From Anniella stebbinsi (Eukaryota; Chordata; Lepidosauria; Squamata; Anniellidae), in contig JARDYH010000002.1 in NCBI GenBank assembly GCA_029215795.1, positions 358,510,973 to 358,574,972 of the forward strand: 64,000 bases of DNA, in the 5' to 3' direction. Below, piece after piece: positions 53,764-63,208 of the stretch (positions are counted from its first letter, which is position 1; every line of letters begins with the position of its first letter). The translations under genes were made by a program, and so were the position numbers. The notes beneath the pieces are model-generated. The model was not told the DNA's origin and searched no databases. It saw only the letters and a list, made by a program, of their open reading frames with translations.

Positions 53764-54040
53764 GGGGTGGTTAGGTATCCTTCTTTACAGAGGACAGTCC
53801 TCTGTTTAACAGCATCTTCCAAGTCTAGTCTAAAGATAACCATCCGAAGGGTTGAAGGTGCCCATCAGCAGTTAACCTCTGACACCAGGTGGAGCAGGCT
53901 AACAGGTCCCCTCGGCACAATCTTTCCCACCAAGGTGGGATGGATATTTTTATTTAAATTCTTGTCACTATTTCCCAATTTGCAACTAGAGCTCTAATTC
54001 AGCACATGCAACTTTTATGCAAATCTGAGTCGTCTTTTAG
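53764..54040 (+). repeat. Family D element, partial
   Basis: GGGTGGTTAGGTATCCTTCT, CAGAGGACAGTCCTCTGTTT, ATCAGCAGTTAACCTCTGAC, then the AT-rich part with ATGCAACTTTTATGCAAATC. The right terminus is missing. Confidence 0.55.
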
Positions 54041-54138
54041 CCTCTCTTGGGGTGATGCATCTCCACCTTTTTCAGACATGTGTAAGCAGCTACCCTACCT
54101 CCAAGGAGCCCTGGCCCAGATCCTTGAGCCTTAGGAAC

Positions 54139-54841
54139 TAGGGCTGTGCACAGATCCGAACCCGAATCCCGGATCCGGATCGAATCAGGGTGATCCAGAC
54201 CTCCCAGTTCCAAATCCAATTCAAACCGGGGAGGTCTGGATTGCTCAAGATCTGGATCAAATCAGTCCGGATTGATCCAGAGATCCAGGGCACATTGCCC
54301 TGCCAGGTCCCTGAGTGTCTGCTGCGGAGCCGGCACCCAGGGACACCAGACCAGCGGTGAGTCCATTGGACTCACCACCCTCCCCCCACTCTCCCTACTT
54401 ACCTGCTGCCTCCTTGGTGCTAGCACCGTCCACTATATTGAGAAACAGGCCTCAGCCTGATTCTCAGTAGAATGACGTCGCTCCAGGTGATGACGTCACC
54501 TGGAGCGATGTCATTCTACTGAGAATCAGGCTGAGGCCTGATTCTCAGTACAGCGGACTGCAGTGGATGGCAGCGTGGACCACAACGGGTGAGTGGGGAG
54601 AGGGGGGAGGGGGAGGGGGGTCCCCACTCACCCGCCGTGGTCCGTGCTGCCAAGGCCTGGTTCTCAGTAGAAACACATCGCTCCAGGTGACGTCATCGCC
54701 CGGCGCAACTTCGCCCTACTGAGAATCAGGCTCAGGGAAGCAGGGAGAGTGGGGGGAGGGTGGTGAGTCCTTTTTCCCATAGACTTGCAAATCCAGATCC
54801 AGATCCAGTTTGAAGCAGGCCGGGTCTGGATCATACCCCTA
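54139..54841. mobile_element. hAT-like GC-rich element (TAGGGCTGTGCACAG end), 703 bp
   Basis: It starts TAGGGCTGTGCACAGATCC and ends CATACCCCTA. A perfect 8-bp TSD, TTAGGAAC, lies at 54131-54138 and 54842-54849. It shares with the 5234 copy the GATCCGGAT blocks, GAGTCCATTGGACTCACC, CTCCCCCCACTCTCCC and TACCTGCTGCC. It contains a strong internal hairpin (54446-54540). No open frame for a transposase. Confidence 0.9.
54446..54540. repeat. 95-bp near-perfect hairpin inside the hAT-like element
   Basis: Arms of 45 bp (54446-54490 and 54496-54540) begin CAGGCCTCAGCCTGATTCTC and end at GCTCCAGGTGA, separated by TGACG. I find one mismatch (GACGTCGC against GACATCGC). Confidence 0.93.
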
Positions 54842-54849
54842 TTAGGAAC

Positions 54850-55485
54850 AATAATCAGTATTTTGGTCAGCCCTTCGTTGATTGAATTTGTGTTCTCGTT
54901 TGATTTAACCCAGTGTGCCAGCCATTGTCGAGGGGGAATACTAAAATGTCAGCTGTCCTCTGCTTCCGGATCTAGCACATTCGTACCATATCATATCCGC
55001 TTTCCCTGCCCCCCCCCCATTCTTTTCGTGTGGCCATAGTGTTCAACAACCACTCTGTCCTTTGAGCCACTAGTATCATTCCTTTATATTCCCATCTGTG
55101 GTGCCATAGTGCCCCCTGCTGGAGCAGGGTTGTTCCGCCTTGACCTCCTCCTGGCTTAGGTGCCATTAGGAAGTCATCCACAGGTTTTATAGGTGGCAGC
55201 AACCTCAATCCAACCAGGCCTCCATGTATTCACTGACTCTTCGGCAAGCAGCTCTGTGCAGGAAAGTAAATAATTGCACGGAAGTTGGGAGAGGGCCTGC
55301 TTGTGTGATTCCATTCTCGCTCTATCCATGCCTTCAGTAACCCCTGTTTGATTGCCTAGAAGGGGTTTACCTGCTGCCAAGTTGAGCAACTGCTAATAAT
55401 GTGGGTGTTTGGGGGCAGGGAGCATGCTGGGAGGAACACAGCTGCTGGGGGAGGAAGTCCAGAGAACCGCTATGAGGAAGTTGAG
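54850..55485. other. No recognisable feature
   Basis: No gene or repeat was recognised. Confidence 0.4.
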
Positions 55486-55640
55486 AGCTTAGTGGTAGCG
55501 CATATGCTTTGCATGTAGGCGGTTCAAGCCCTGGCAACCTCGATTAAAAGGATCACGGGTTGCAGAGCCGGCAAAAAACGATGCCTGAAACCCTGGAATG
55601 CTGCTGTCAATCAGAGCAGGCAGTACCAGGCCAGAAACTG
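55486..55640 (+). mobile_element. tRNA-derived SINE, second family
   Basis: TTAGTGGTAGCGCATATGC (box A), TTTGCATGTAGGC, GGTTCAAGCCC (box B), AAAAGGATCACGGGTTGC, then CAATCAGAGCAGGCAGTACC. A tRNA-like head with the SINE body. Not a functional tRNA. Confidence 0.75.
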
Positions 55641-56459
55641 GGTTTGAAGATGCTGCAGGCTAAGGTCCCTCTGGTGAAGCCCCTCCTATAATGTGACTGC
55701 CCTCTAGTGGCACCTCCTAGCCCCCTCCCAATGTAAAGATATCCCTGGAAGGAGCTGGGAGCCATTTTAATATCCCACAATGCCCTGGGATGACATTTTT
55801 GTCAGGAGTATTGCAGAAATGTAAACGGCAGCTCCCAGAGACCTGGAACTGCCTCCCACCATTAGAAAAACAACATTTTTTTAACAAAAAAGTTTCAGAA
55901 CCAAGGGCAAGTGGCTACGGCTCTGGGCCACTGGCCACTTGCCCAAGAATGCCCAACGATGCCACTCACAGAACTAGTGATCTCCCATCATAGGATAAGG
56001 CAGTTTTATACGTTCACTGAGCTTCCCAGCCTGTCATCATCATCAATCGCTCTCAAACAGCTTCAACAAGATGTGAATTTATTTGTTGTCATACTTACAG
56101 ACACCAAGCACTGCTAGAGAACTGTCCCTCCGCTGGGTGGGGTGGGGGGAACCCTTCAAAACAAGCAATAGAGGAATGCAAGAAATAGGAACATGGAGGG
56201 AGATTGTTTGGATGGAATCCTGGGCCAACGTCTTTAAAGGCCTAATTCATACACAGAAACAGCGGTACAGGGGCCACTTCAACCCTGACCGTGAGAAAGC
56301 ATCTCCACGTGAAAGGCAGCTTGTGTGAAGTGCCCCCCTTCCCAGGTGGCTCAAGCCATTTATAGCAGCACGATGGAACTGCCTAGAAGGCCATGTGGGA
56401 GCCATTTTCAAAGGCTTCTTTCAGACACCGACTAGGCTGCTAAGCCCCATTGCCATATA
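55641..56459. other. No recognisable feature
   Basis: No gene or repeat was recognised. Confidence 0.4.
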
Positions 56460-56535
56460 GGGCAGCCTTCCCCAACCTGGTGCCCTCCAGATGTTTGGGA
56501 CTGCAACTCCCACCATCCCCAGCCAGCATGGCCAG
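56460..56535. repeat. Family G left arm
   Basis: GGCAGCCTTCCCCAACCTGG, TGCCCTCCAGATGTTTGGGA, CAACTCCCACCATCCCCAGC. The best-preserved arm of this family. The right arm is replaced. Confidence 0.7.
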
Positions 56536-56979
56536 CGACTGGGTACAACAGCATTGCATGGCACATCCCTCCCACAGGTCACTGTGACCACAGCGGTGGG
56601 GCCATCTGTCTCAGATTTCTCAAAAATAACGCCAACCTGCAAGGTGAAAAGCAACTTGGAGGAGGGGGCAGTTAGAAGGGGGAAAACAGCTCGAAGGAGG
56701 GGTGGAAAGGGTGAAGCATCCCCGTTCCCCTCCCCGCTTCTGCCACCCTTCCTTTCTCCCCCACTAGAGGCCGCTTTTCATTTGAAACCAGACACGATGG
56801 CAGAAAGAACCGTGCACCGGCGTGTGATGTGTCATGTGATTCCAGTACACAGAAGCATGGACGGGTTTAGTGGATTCAATTGCAGCAATATGGTTGACTG
56901 GTTAACCAAAGGCCATCATCAAAATTCACAAATTGTGGACGGGAGTGAAATGGCAGCGACGGCTGAACTAGACATAATG
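56536..56979. other. No gene; long chance frame
   Basis: A 177-codon frame (56491-57024 plus) runs from the family G arm into the MITE half, so it is not a gene. Confidence 0.4.
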
Positions 56980-57152
56980 TACGGCGACCCTATGGAAAGG
57001 AGGACCGGGCTCCTGTATCTTTAACGGTTGTATAGAAAAGGGAATTTCAGCAGGTGTCATTTGTGTGCACGAGGCACCTGCCGAAATTCCCTCTTCATCA
57101 CAACAGTTCAAGCTGCAGGAGCCCTGCCTTCTTTTGTATCTGGTCAACTCCA
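56980..57152. mobile_element. Solo half-unit of family B (173 bp)
   Basis: The left outer terminus TACGGCGACCCTATGG runs through GGCACCTGCCGAAATTCCC to the internal terminus GGTCAACTCCA. This is the left counterpart of the solo right half at 28648-28819, and the length is almost the same. No TSD. Confidence 0.8.
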
Positions 57153-57464
57153 CCGGCGGCAGACTGAGGAAGGTCGAGATAGCCAGTGTTTACTTACGTG
57201 TTCTTTTAGCGTGCGTTGATAGATATTTGGTGCATGAGTGTCTGTGCTTGTGTGGATGCTTGTCTGAAACTGTGCCTACCCACTCCCACACTCTCTGGGA
57301 ATGCCACTAAGAATAATAAATAGACTCTTGCCCACTGTGGGAGTTCCTCTGCCTGCCCTGCCCCAATAGCCATGCCCCAATAACCGATAAATTTCATACT
57401 CTGCCACCAGAGTGGGATGGCTATTAGCATAAGTAACTTTCAGGAAGGAAAGTCAAAACAAAAG
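57153..57464. other. No recognisable feature
   Basis: Nothing recognised. Confidence 0.4.
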
Positions 57465-57605
57465 AGCCAGGCTGGATCAGACCAAGAGTCCATTGGGTCC
57501 AGCATTTTGTTCACATAGTGGCCAACCAGCTGGTTGGCCACTGTGTAAACAAAATGCTGGACTGGATGGACCCTTGGTCTGATCCAGCATGGCTCTTTGT
57601 AGGCC
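57465..57605. repeat. Palindrome of two CR1-like LINE tails
   Basis: The reversed family E 3' end (GAGCCAGGCTGGATCAGACC to AGTGGCCAACCAG) is joined head to head to the forward version (CTGGTTGGCCACTGTGTAAA to GATCCAGCATGGCTCTTTG). The arms are about 70 bp with few mismatches and no loop. Confidence 0.88.
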
Positions 57606-57935
57606 CTAAAAAATATGGAAGATAGAGGACAGTTGGTGGCTGTTAACCATGGACGCCATCACAGCGGCAGCCTTGTTCAGAGCCAGGATACTTCTCCAAT
57701 GAGTCAGTGCCTAAAGCTATAACCACAGCGCTTGGATTCTGCTATCATGCCCTGCCTGTGACTGCGCCAGAGATGTCTGGCTGGCCGCTGTCACACTGAA
57801 GGCAATGAATGGCCCTTTGATCAGAGCTAGTGTGGCCATGTCTAGATTCTTCTCTTGCCCTGCTGCCAGCAAAGGCAGGACACAGGTAAAACGTGGGTGG
57901 AGAGAGCAAGAGAGACTCCACAAGCCCACATTCTG
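57606..57935. other. No recognisable feature
   Basis: Nothing recognised. Confidence 0.4.
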
Positions 57936-58072
57936 GAGTAGTCTTCCCCAACTTGGTGTCCTCCAGACGCTTTGGACTACAACTCCCAGAATTCCAGTCC
58001 CCGCTGGTTGAAGCCGAGGGGAGTTGAAGCCCAAACATCTGGGCGGTACCAGGTTAGGGAACACCGTTTTGG
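57936..58072. repeat. Palindromic element, family G
   Basis: CTTCCCCAACTTGGTGTCCT, CCAGACGCTTTGGACTACAA on the left. GGAGTTGAAGCCCAAACATC, TGGGCGGTACCAGGTTAGGG on the right. Confidence 0.75.
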
Positions 58073-58264
58073 AGCGATCCCTTCTCTCAGACACCTGCTC
58101 CCCGCATCCAGCCATGTTTCTTTATGATGTTGTGTACCCAGTCACACACGGCACCCCAAGGAAATATGGCCGCTTGCCTTGGACGGCAACAGCCCTTGCA
58201 AAGTAGGCAGAAACCCCGGCACATGGACAATGACAATAGGAGAAGAAAACTTTGGATAGAGCGG

Positions 58265-58395
58265 AGCGGCATTCCCTGAGCTGGCACCCTCTGGATGGCT
58301 TGGACTACACTTCCCATCATCCCAAGCCAGCATGACTGGGATTGATGGGTGTTGTGGTCCAACCCACTGGGATGGCGTTGGGTTGGAGAAGACAT
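58265..58395. repeat. Palindromic element, family G
   Basis: CATTCCCTGAGCTGGCACCC, GACTACACTTCCCATCATCC on the left. GATGGGTGTTGTGGTCCAAC, GATGGCGTTGGGTTGGAGAA on the right. Confidence 0.65.
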
Positions 58396-59455
58396 GGCCG
58401 AGGTTTGTGTGTCTCACCGACCCCTGGAGAACCGTTCACAGATGTGAAGAGTTTTTGCATAAGCCCCAATCCAGTCCCTTCGTAGAGTCAGTCAACTGCT
58501 TGCTGGGCCCCACAGGGGCAAGAAGACAAGAGACGCCATGGAGAGTGTGAAAGGAAACGGCGCTCCTTGCCCTTAGGGCAAGGTCTAGTCCAGGGTGGCC
58601 ATGACGAGGCAAATCTGGCCAGCAGGAGAGGAGGCATGGAAGACCTAGCCGGACGCTGGGTTGGGCATTGCTCTTTGGATGGATACGAGCTCTTTGCTGC
58701 TTCTCATCCCAGTAGGAGAGCAACAACATGGGAACCAGGAGCCAGCCAGGGGAGCCAACGCACCGATCAGAATGATGCCTGCATGAGAATGACACAAGCA
58801 GGAGAAGGAGTCAAGCAAGGCTTCCCAGGTGAACAAAGGTTTCTCTTGCCCCAATCCGATTAGGGCGCCCACATGCCTCGCACTGGTCATTGTTGCTGTT
58901 TACATTTCTATACTTTGACAAGCTCAAGTCTTGCTGATTCGCATATTCCTAATGGTAGCAGAGGACACACAGGAGATCACTGGTTCCACCCGTGGCATCT
59001 GAACCGATGCGGCCAGCTAAGGGTGTCAGAGAAATCCACAACGGGACCAAATAAATTCAGATTTTTATGAATCTGACTCACAGATTCAACAGTGGACTGG
59101 CTTTTCCCCTGTTGGGTGGAGTCCGCAGATGTGCGGGCCATTTTCCTAACCTTTGGAAATGTGCATTTCTACCCTACGTTAGGCATGAAAATGCACATTT
59201 GGGGGTGGGATTTGCACAGTTGTTATTGTGCAAATTAGCACAAATTCGTGTTTGTGCAAATTCGCATTTGCGCAACTTCAGAAACGAAATAAAATCTGAT
59301 TCTGTTGATGGGTGGAGGATGAAATGGAAGCTACCTGATAATCTGCAAAACACAGATGGAACATATTTTGTACAATCCATACATCCCTACCAATGCCAAC
59401 CAGTGTCAACAATACTAAGACAAATGGAGCAATAATCTGATTCGGTGTAAGGCAA
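58396..59455. other. No confirmed gene; weak repeat at 59150-59290
   Basis: The minus strand at about 58780 has an acceptor-like TTCTCATGCAG followed by a hydrophobic frame (GIILIGALAPLAGSW). Its phase does not match the MFS exon at 61157, so it is not annotated. At 59200-59275 GCAAATTCG and GCACAAATTCG motifs recur. Confidence 0.35.
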
Positions 59456-59565
59456 CTCCATACATTCAACCTCCATACATTCAACCTCCATACGTTCAAC
59501 CTCCATACGTTCAACCTCCATACGTTCAACCTCCATACGTTCAACCTCCATACGTTCAACCTCCA
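59456..59565. repeat. 15-bp minisatellite, 7 units
   Basis: Seven head-to-tail units, TACATTCAACCTCCA in units 1-2 and TACGTTCAACCTCCA in units 3-7 (59461-59565). Because 15 is a multiple of three, the minus-strand frame stays open and reads (WRLNV)n. There is no evidence that it is translated. Confidence 0.97.
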
Positions 59566-59999
59566 AGAGCAGGCCGGTCTCTTGGCTAAACCTTTTCCTC
59601 TATCCTTGAGGCTTAGCTTTGGTGGCCTTTGATAAGCCAAGTCCCCAATGGGGACAGAAAGGCAGGCTAAAGAATATTTTAATGGATGTGTGTGTGCATA
59701 TTAACGACCAACAAGCGCAGATTCGTGAGGAACCAAACACTCAGCTTTCACAATTAAAACTTCCGGAGGGGAGCTGTACCTTACATTTCCCCTGTCCCCA
59801 TTCAGTCAAGCAATGTGAAAGACTTTTATTAGCTAAAACTAGGTGACCATTCCTTCCCGACTGCAAAAGGAGCATGACCGCAGAGTATCTTTCTGCCCAG
59901 TCTGAGGTATTCACATTCTCCCGTGTCCCGCACAGCATCCAGAAAGGATTAGAACACAGAGGGAGAGTGTGTCTATATGTGAGAAGTGACACAAGACCA
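59566..59999. other. No recognisable feature
   Basis: Nothing recognised. Confidence 0.4.
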
Positions 60000-60105
60000 G
60001 CGTTTCCTAACTTGGGAATCTCCAGATGTGTTGGACTGCAACTGGTTGTGGAATTCTGGGAGTTGCAGTCCAACGCATCTGGAGAGTCCCAAGTTGGAAA
60101 AGGCT
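60000..60105. repeat. Palindromic element, family G
   Basis: TTTCCTAACTTGGGAATCTC, CAGATGTGTTGGACTGCAAC on the left. GGAGTTGCAGTCCAACGCAT, CTGGAGAGTCCCAAGTTGG on the right. Arms of about 45 bp. Confidence 0.8.
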
Positions 60106-61156
60106 GCTAAAGAATAAAGAATACTGTACAGAACTGGTCTGGTAGTACAACGAGACCAAAGCAATCCATCGCCAACTCCTCCATCTCCACGCTGGAAGAT
60201 TCCACCACCAGCTTCTCCGGGCCTCATTTGGCTACTGGATCATAAAAGCCAAGAGTGCATCCCCACAGCCAAGAGGAAGCCACTGCTCACTCGCGCTCTC
60301 TTTCTCTTCCTCTCTCTCTTTCTCACCTGGGGGAGCGTGAGCGTTTCCATTTCTTCGAATGCACCTCCAAGCCACAGGTCTTTCATGAGCTGCATTCCTC
60401 TTGGGACATCCCTGGAGACAGGTATCCTCTAGGTGGCTCTATGAGGGACGCATACGAGAGCCCCACCATAATCTGTGGGAGTGGAGGTGAAGGAGAAGGA
60501 GCAGGCGGTCAGCACATGAGAAGCAGAGAGGCAGGGCGAGAAAGGGGTGTGTGGGGAGTAGGTCTGAAGCTGGCTCCAAAACAAATTTCCACCATCAGGG
60601 CCCTGGGGACGTGCGATCACTCCTTGAAAGGATACCTTCCCCGTGCCGCCCGTCTCTCCAACTCCCACCACATGGAGCTCCAAAGCGAAGTCTGAAGTAG
60701 GCGCAATTTGCACGGTGGGCTTGAGAGGGTTTGAAGCACAGTGCCCTAGGGCACATTTGGATGTTTGACAGTGCCATGGGCGCTCTCACAAAATGGCTGC
60801 CATGGAGGCACCTTGCCCGTTCATGCAAGGGCTGCTATGGTGGGCACAGCTGGCCACAAAATGCTCGTTTCCCAGAAGCCAGACTGGTGAGCCTCAAAGA
60901 AAAGCAACTTGCCTCAAGAACCTGAGCGCAAGGCAGAGGTGGGCTCTGAGCACCAACACACAAATCCACTCTTTTGGACCCAAATGAAGATGGTGCTGGG
61001 GGCAGCCCTTCGCTTTGTAGCCTGCCAGCCTCCCAGTTTCGGAGGGGAAAGGTTTCCAGATCCTTTGTCAATCTTAAGGAAGGAAATTAAAAATCCGAAG
61101 GGGCAGAGTGCCAGGTGGGCATCCCGGGCAACACGCTGGAGACCCAAGTCACTCAC
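60106..61156 (-). other. Downstream of the last identified MFS exon
   Basis: This should hold an intron start and perhaps the final exon of the MFS gene. The exon frame stays open past the donor from 61156 down to a stop at 60914, so intron retention would add about 80 polar-leaning residues. I could not identify a convincing terminal exon. TC-rich sequence lies at 60295-60325. Confidence 0.35.
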
Positions 61157-61287
61157 CGTCAGTAAGCTCAGCAGCCCCATCATTACCCCCAACATTATGG
61201 AAAGGTTTGCAGTCAAGCCTCCGGCCCACAGGGGACCGAGGATGGTTGCGAAGCCCCCTACAGAGCGACAGAGACCCTGGCTGAATC
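61157..61287 (-). CDS. MFS transporter exon, penultimate or near-final (MFSD8-like)
   Basis: This exon encodes GFSQGLCRSVGGFATILGPL, WAGGLTANLSIMLGVMMGLL and SLLT. Major facilitator superfamily carriers move small solutes across membranes with 12 helices. The QGxxxGxxRSxGxxAxxLGPLWAG stretch fits helix 11 and the loop before it, and SIMLGVMMGLLSLLT starts helix 12. The acceptor CTTCCTCTGCAG and donor ACG|GTGAGT are consensus. The exon is 131 bp. Its first two bases complete the Gly codon opened by the previous exon (G|GA), and it ends in phase 0. MFSD8 (CLN7)-like is my best family guess from this motif. Any related MFSD subfamily is possible. The remaining end of helix 12 and the C-terminal tail must lie in a later exon that I did not find. 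Confidence 0.82.
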
Positions 61288-61844
61288 CTGCAGAGGAAGG
61301 AACATAGAAGGGAGTACATAAATGTGCCACCTCTCCAGTGTGTGCTCATATCACTACCATGTTCTGATTCAGTGTAAGGCAGCACATTTCCCTTCAGTTA
61401 TTTGACAAAGTAGTAAAACACACAGCTGGGCAAAATAAGAGAAAGAAAGGGAAAGGGCAGCCATCTCTCCAGGTTTGCTAGGGATGTCACAAGACAGCAC
61501 ATTGCTGCTCAGTGGTGGGCGGCATTAAGGGACAGAATTTTAGGGAAAAAACAGGTCACAGAGCCACCAAACACCAGCAGAAACCAAGCTCTGCTCAAGA
61601 GGGCAAACTCTGACAGTAACAGGACCCAGGCAAGTGCAGCCTGATCCAGAAGCAACGCTGGCTGAGAGAAATCAAAATCCAGGTGGAAATAAGACACCAT
61701 GCCCTGCAGTAGCCCATTCCACAGAGGGAGATTCACTGGCGTGTTCATTCCTTAAAAATGCACAAAAGCATCCAACCAATGGATTTCTGGGCAGTATACA
61801 AAAGAATTTATAAATGTAATGCAATCTCAAAACATAAAGCAATG

Positions 61845-61985
61845 AATTGACCATCCCCAACCAGGCAGCCTCCAATGTTTTGGACTACAATCACAACATC
61901 CCTGATTATTGGCCATGCTAGCTGGGGCAGATGGGGGCATTAGTCCTAAATATCTGCAGGGAAGCCCAGTTGGGAAAGCTGCAGC
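61845..61985. repeat. Palindromic element, family G
   Basis: CATCCCCAACCAGGCAGCCT, ATGTTTTGGACTACAATCAC on the left. ATTAGTCCTAAATATCTGCA, GGGAAGCCCAGTTGGGAAAG on the right. Confidence 0.7.
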
Positions 61986-62315
61986 AATACAATACGATAA
62001 TATGACTTGGTTCGCACGATCGCCAGTATGATTAACAAGCCATCGATATACTTCTGGCCTGACAGCTGTCATCTCACTTTGCATCAGGGCACCTACTTGG
62101 TGAAAGTTCTGCACTGCGGGCCATTTCACACAATCACCAGCACAGTTAACAAGCCACAGCAGCACGTTAACCATGCTGTGCCTGCTGGTCACTTGCCAAC
62201 CCAAGTTCTTTCATGACCCTCGCTGGTGTGGCTCACCATATCATCCGAACCCAGTAAGGGTAAGTTGTTGCTGTGGTTAACAAACCAGCATGCGCAGCAT
62301 AGTTAACAAGCCATT
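61986..62315. repeat. Family J-related sequence
   Basis: Repeated TTAACAAGCCA blocks (62031, 62147, 62303) with inverted TGTGGTTAACAAACCAGC and AGCACGTTAACCATGCTG. Probably an older family J element or tandem pieces of one. Confidence 0.5.
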
Positions 62316-62533
62316 GGGCCTGTTCAGACGACACTTCAGGATCTGTGGTTTGTGAAACTGTGGTTCTCTGGGTTAAGACTAACCACAAGCCGTGCTGTCG
62401 CACACAACACTGTAAGCCATGGTTAGAGCCACTAGCCCTGCTGCAGACAGTCCAACTGTGGTTAGTGAGTGAGCAGGGTTTAGCAAAACGCATCACACAT
62501 GACACCTTAAAGCCTGAACCAGCAGGGTTTAAG

Positions 62534-63181
62534 TACGGTGACCATATGAACAGGAGGGCAGGGCTCCTGTATCTTTAACGGTTGTATTGAAAAGGGAATT
62601 TCAGCAGGTGCCATTTGCATGCATGCAGCACCTGGTGAAATTCCCTCTTCATCACAACAGTAAAAGTTGCAGGAGCCCTTCCCTCTTGACCAGATACAAA
62701 AGAGGGCAGGGCTCTTGTAGCTTTACCTGCTGTGACGAAGAAGGAATTTCACCAGGTGCTGCAGGCATACAAATGACATCTGCTGAAATTCCCTTTTTTA
62801 TGCAATTGTTAAAAGATACAGGAGCCCTGTCCTCATTCCATATGGTCACTAGGCTGACCATCTGAAAAGGAGGACAGGGCTCATGTAACTTTAACAGTTG
62901 TAGAGAAAAGGGAATTTCAGCCAGTGTCATTTGTATGCAATTAGTTCCTGGTGAAATTCCCTCTTCATCACAACAGTTAAAGTTGCAGGGGCCCTGCCTT
63001 CTTTTGTATATGGTCACTCTAGTATAGTGCCTGCAACTTTAACTGTTGTGATGAAGAGGGAATATCACCAGGAACTAATTGCATACAAATGACACTGGCT
63101 GAAATTCCCTTTTCTCTACAACTGTTAAAGATACAGGAGCCCTGTCCTCTTTTTCATATGGTCAGCCTAATGGTCACCCTA
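62534..63181. mobile_element. hAT-like palindromic MITE, family B, split by a family A MITE
   Basis: It starts TACGGTGACCATATG and ends CATATGGTCAC[insert]CCTA. The 7-bp flank GTTTAAG is repeated on both sides (one base short of a full 8-bp match at the expected position). Without the insert and its duplication it is about 320 bp. Confidence 0.88.
62850..63169. mobile_element. hAT-like palindromic MITE, family A with AAAGGAGG-type ends, nested (320 bp)
   Basis: The ends are TAGGCTGACCATCTG and CATATGGTCAGCCTA. A perfect TSD, ATGGTCAC, lies at 62842-62849 and 63170-63177. The target was the right terminus of another copy of the same superfamily. The internal terminus reads GGTCACTCTA (about 63013). 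Confidence 0.93.
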
Positions 63182-63208
63182 GTTTAAGGCGTCTTCTGAA
63201 CAGGCCTA

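Larger units (their letters stand above)
62316..63208. mobile_element. Family J element carrying a two-deep transposon nest
   Basis: The left end is GGGCCTGTTCAGACGACAC and the right end GTCTTCTGAACAGGCC (63190 on). At TTTAAG (62528-62533) it is split by a family B MITE. That MITE is in turn split by a family A MITE. Reading across the insertion restores GGTTTAAG|GCGTCTTCTGAACAGGCC. Confidence 0.75.

Noticed and set aside
58645..58790. Acceptor-like site followed by a hydrophobic frame, considered as the last MFS exon
   Set aside because: The upstream exon ends in phase 0, and in that phase the candidate stops after three codons. The hydrophobic reading needs another phase.
59456..59565. Possible CRISPR-like array
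   Set aside because: The units are directly adjacent with no spacers, and the genome is a vertebrate.
59278..59640. 120-codon minus-strand frame with (WRLNV)n
   Set aside because: The repeat is a 15-bp minisatellite whose period keeps the frame open. No start context, domain or splice support.
60835..60918. Acceptor-like TTGCGCTCAG followed by a 28-codon phase-0 frame, considered as the terminal MFS exon
   Set aside because: The encoded segment (VLEASCFSLRLTSLASGKRA...) does not complete helix 12 and has no family resemblance. The evidence is too weak.
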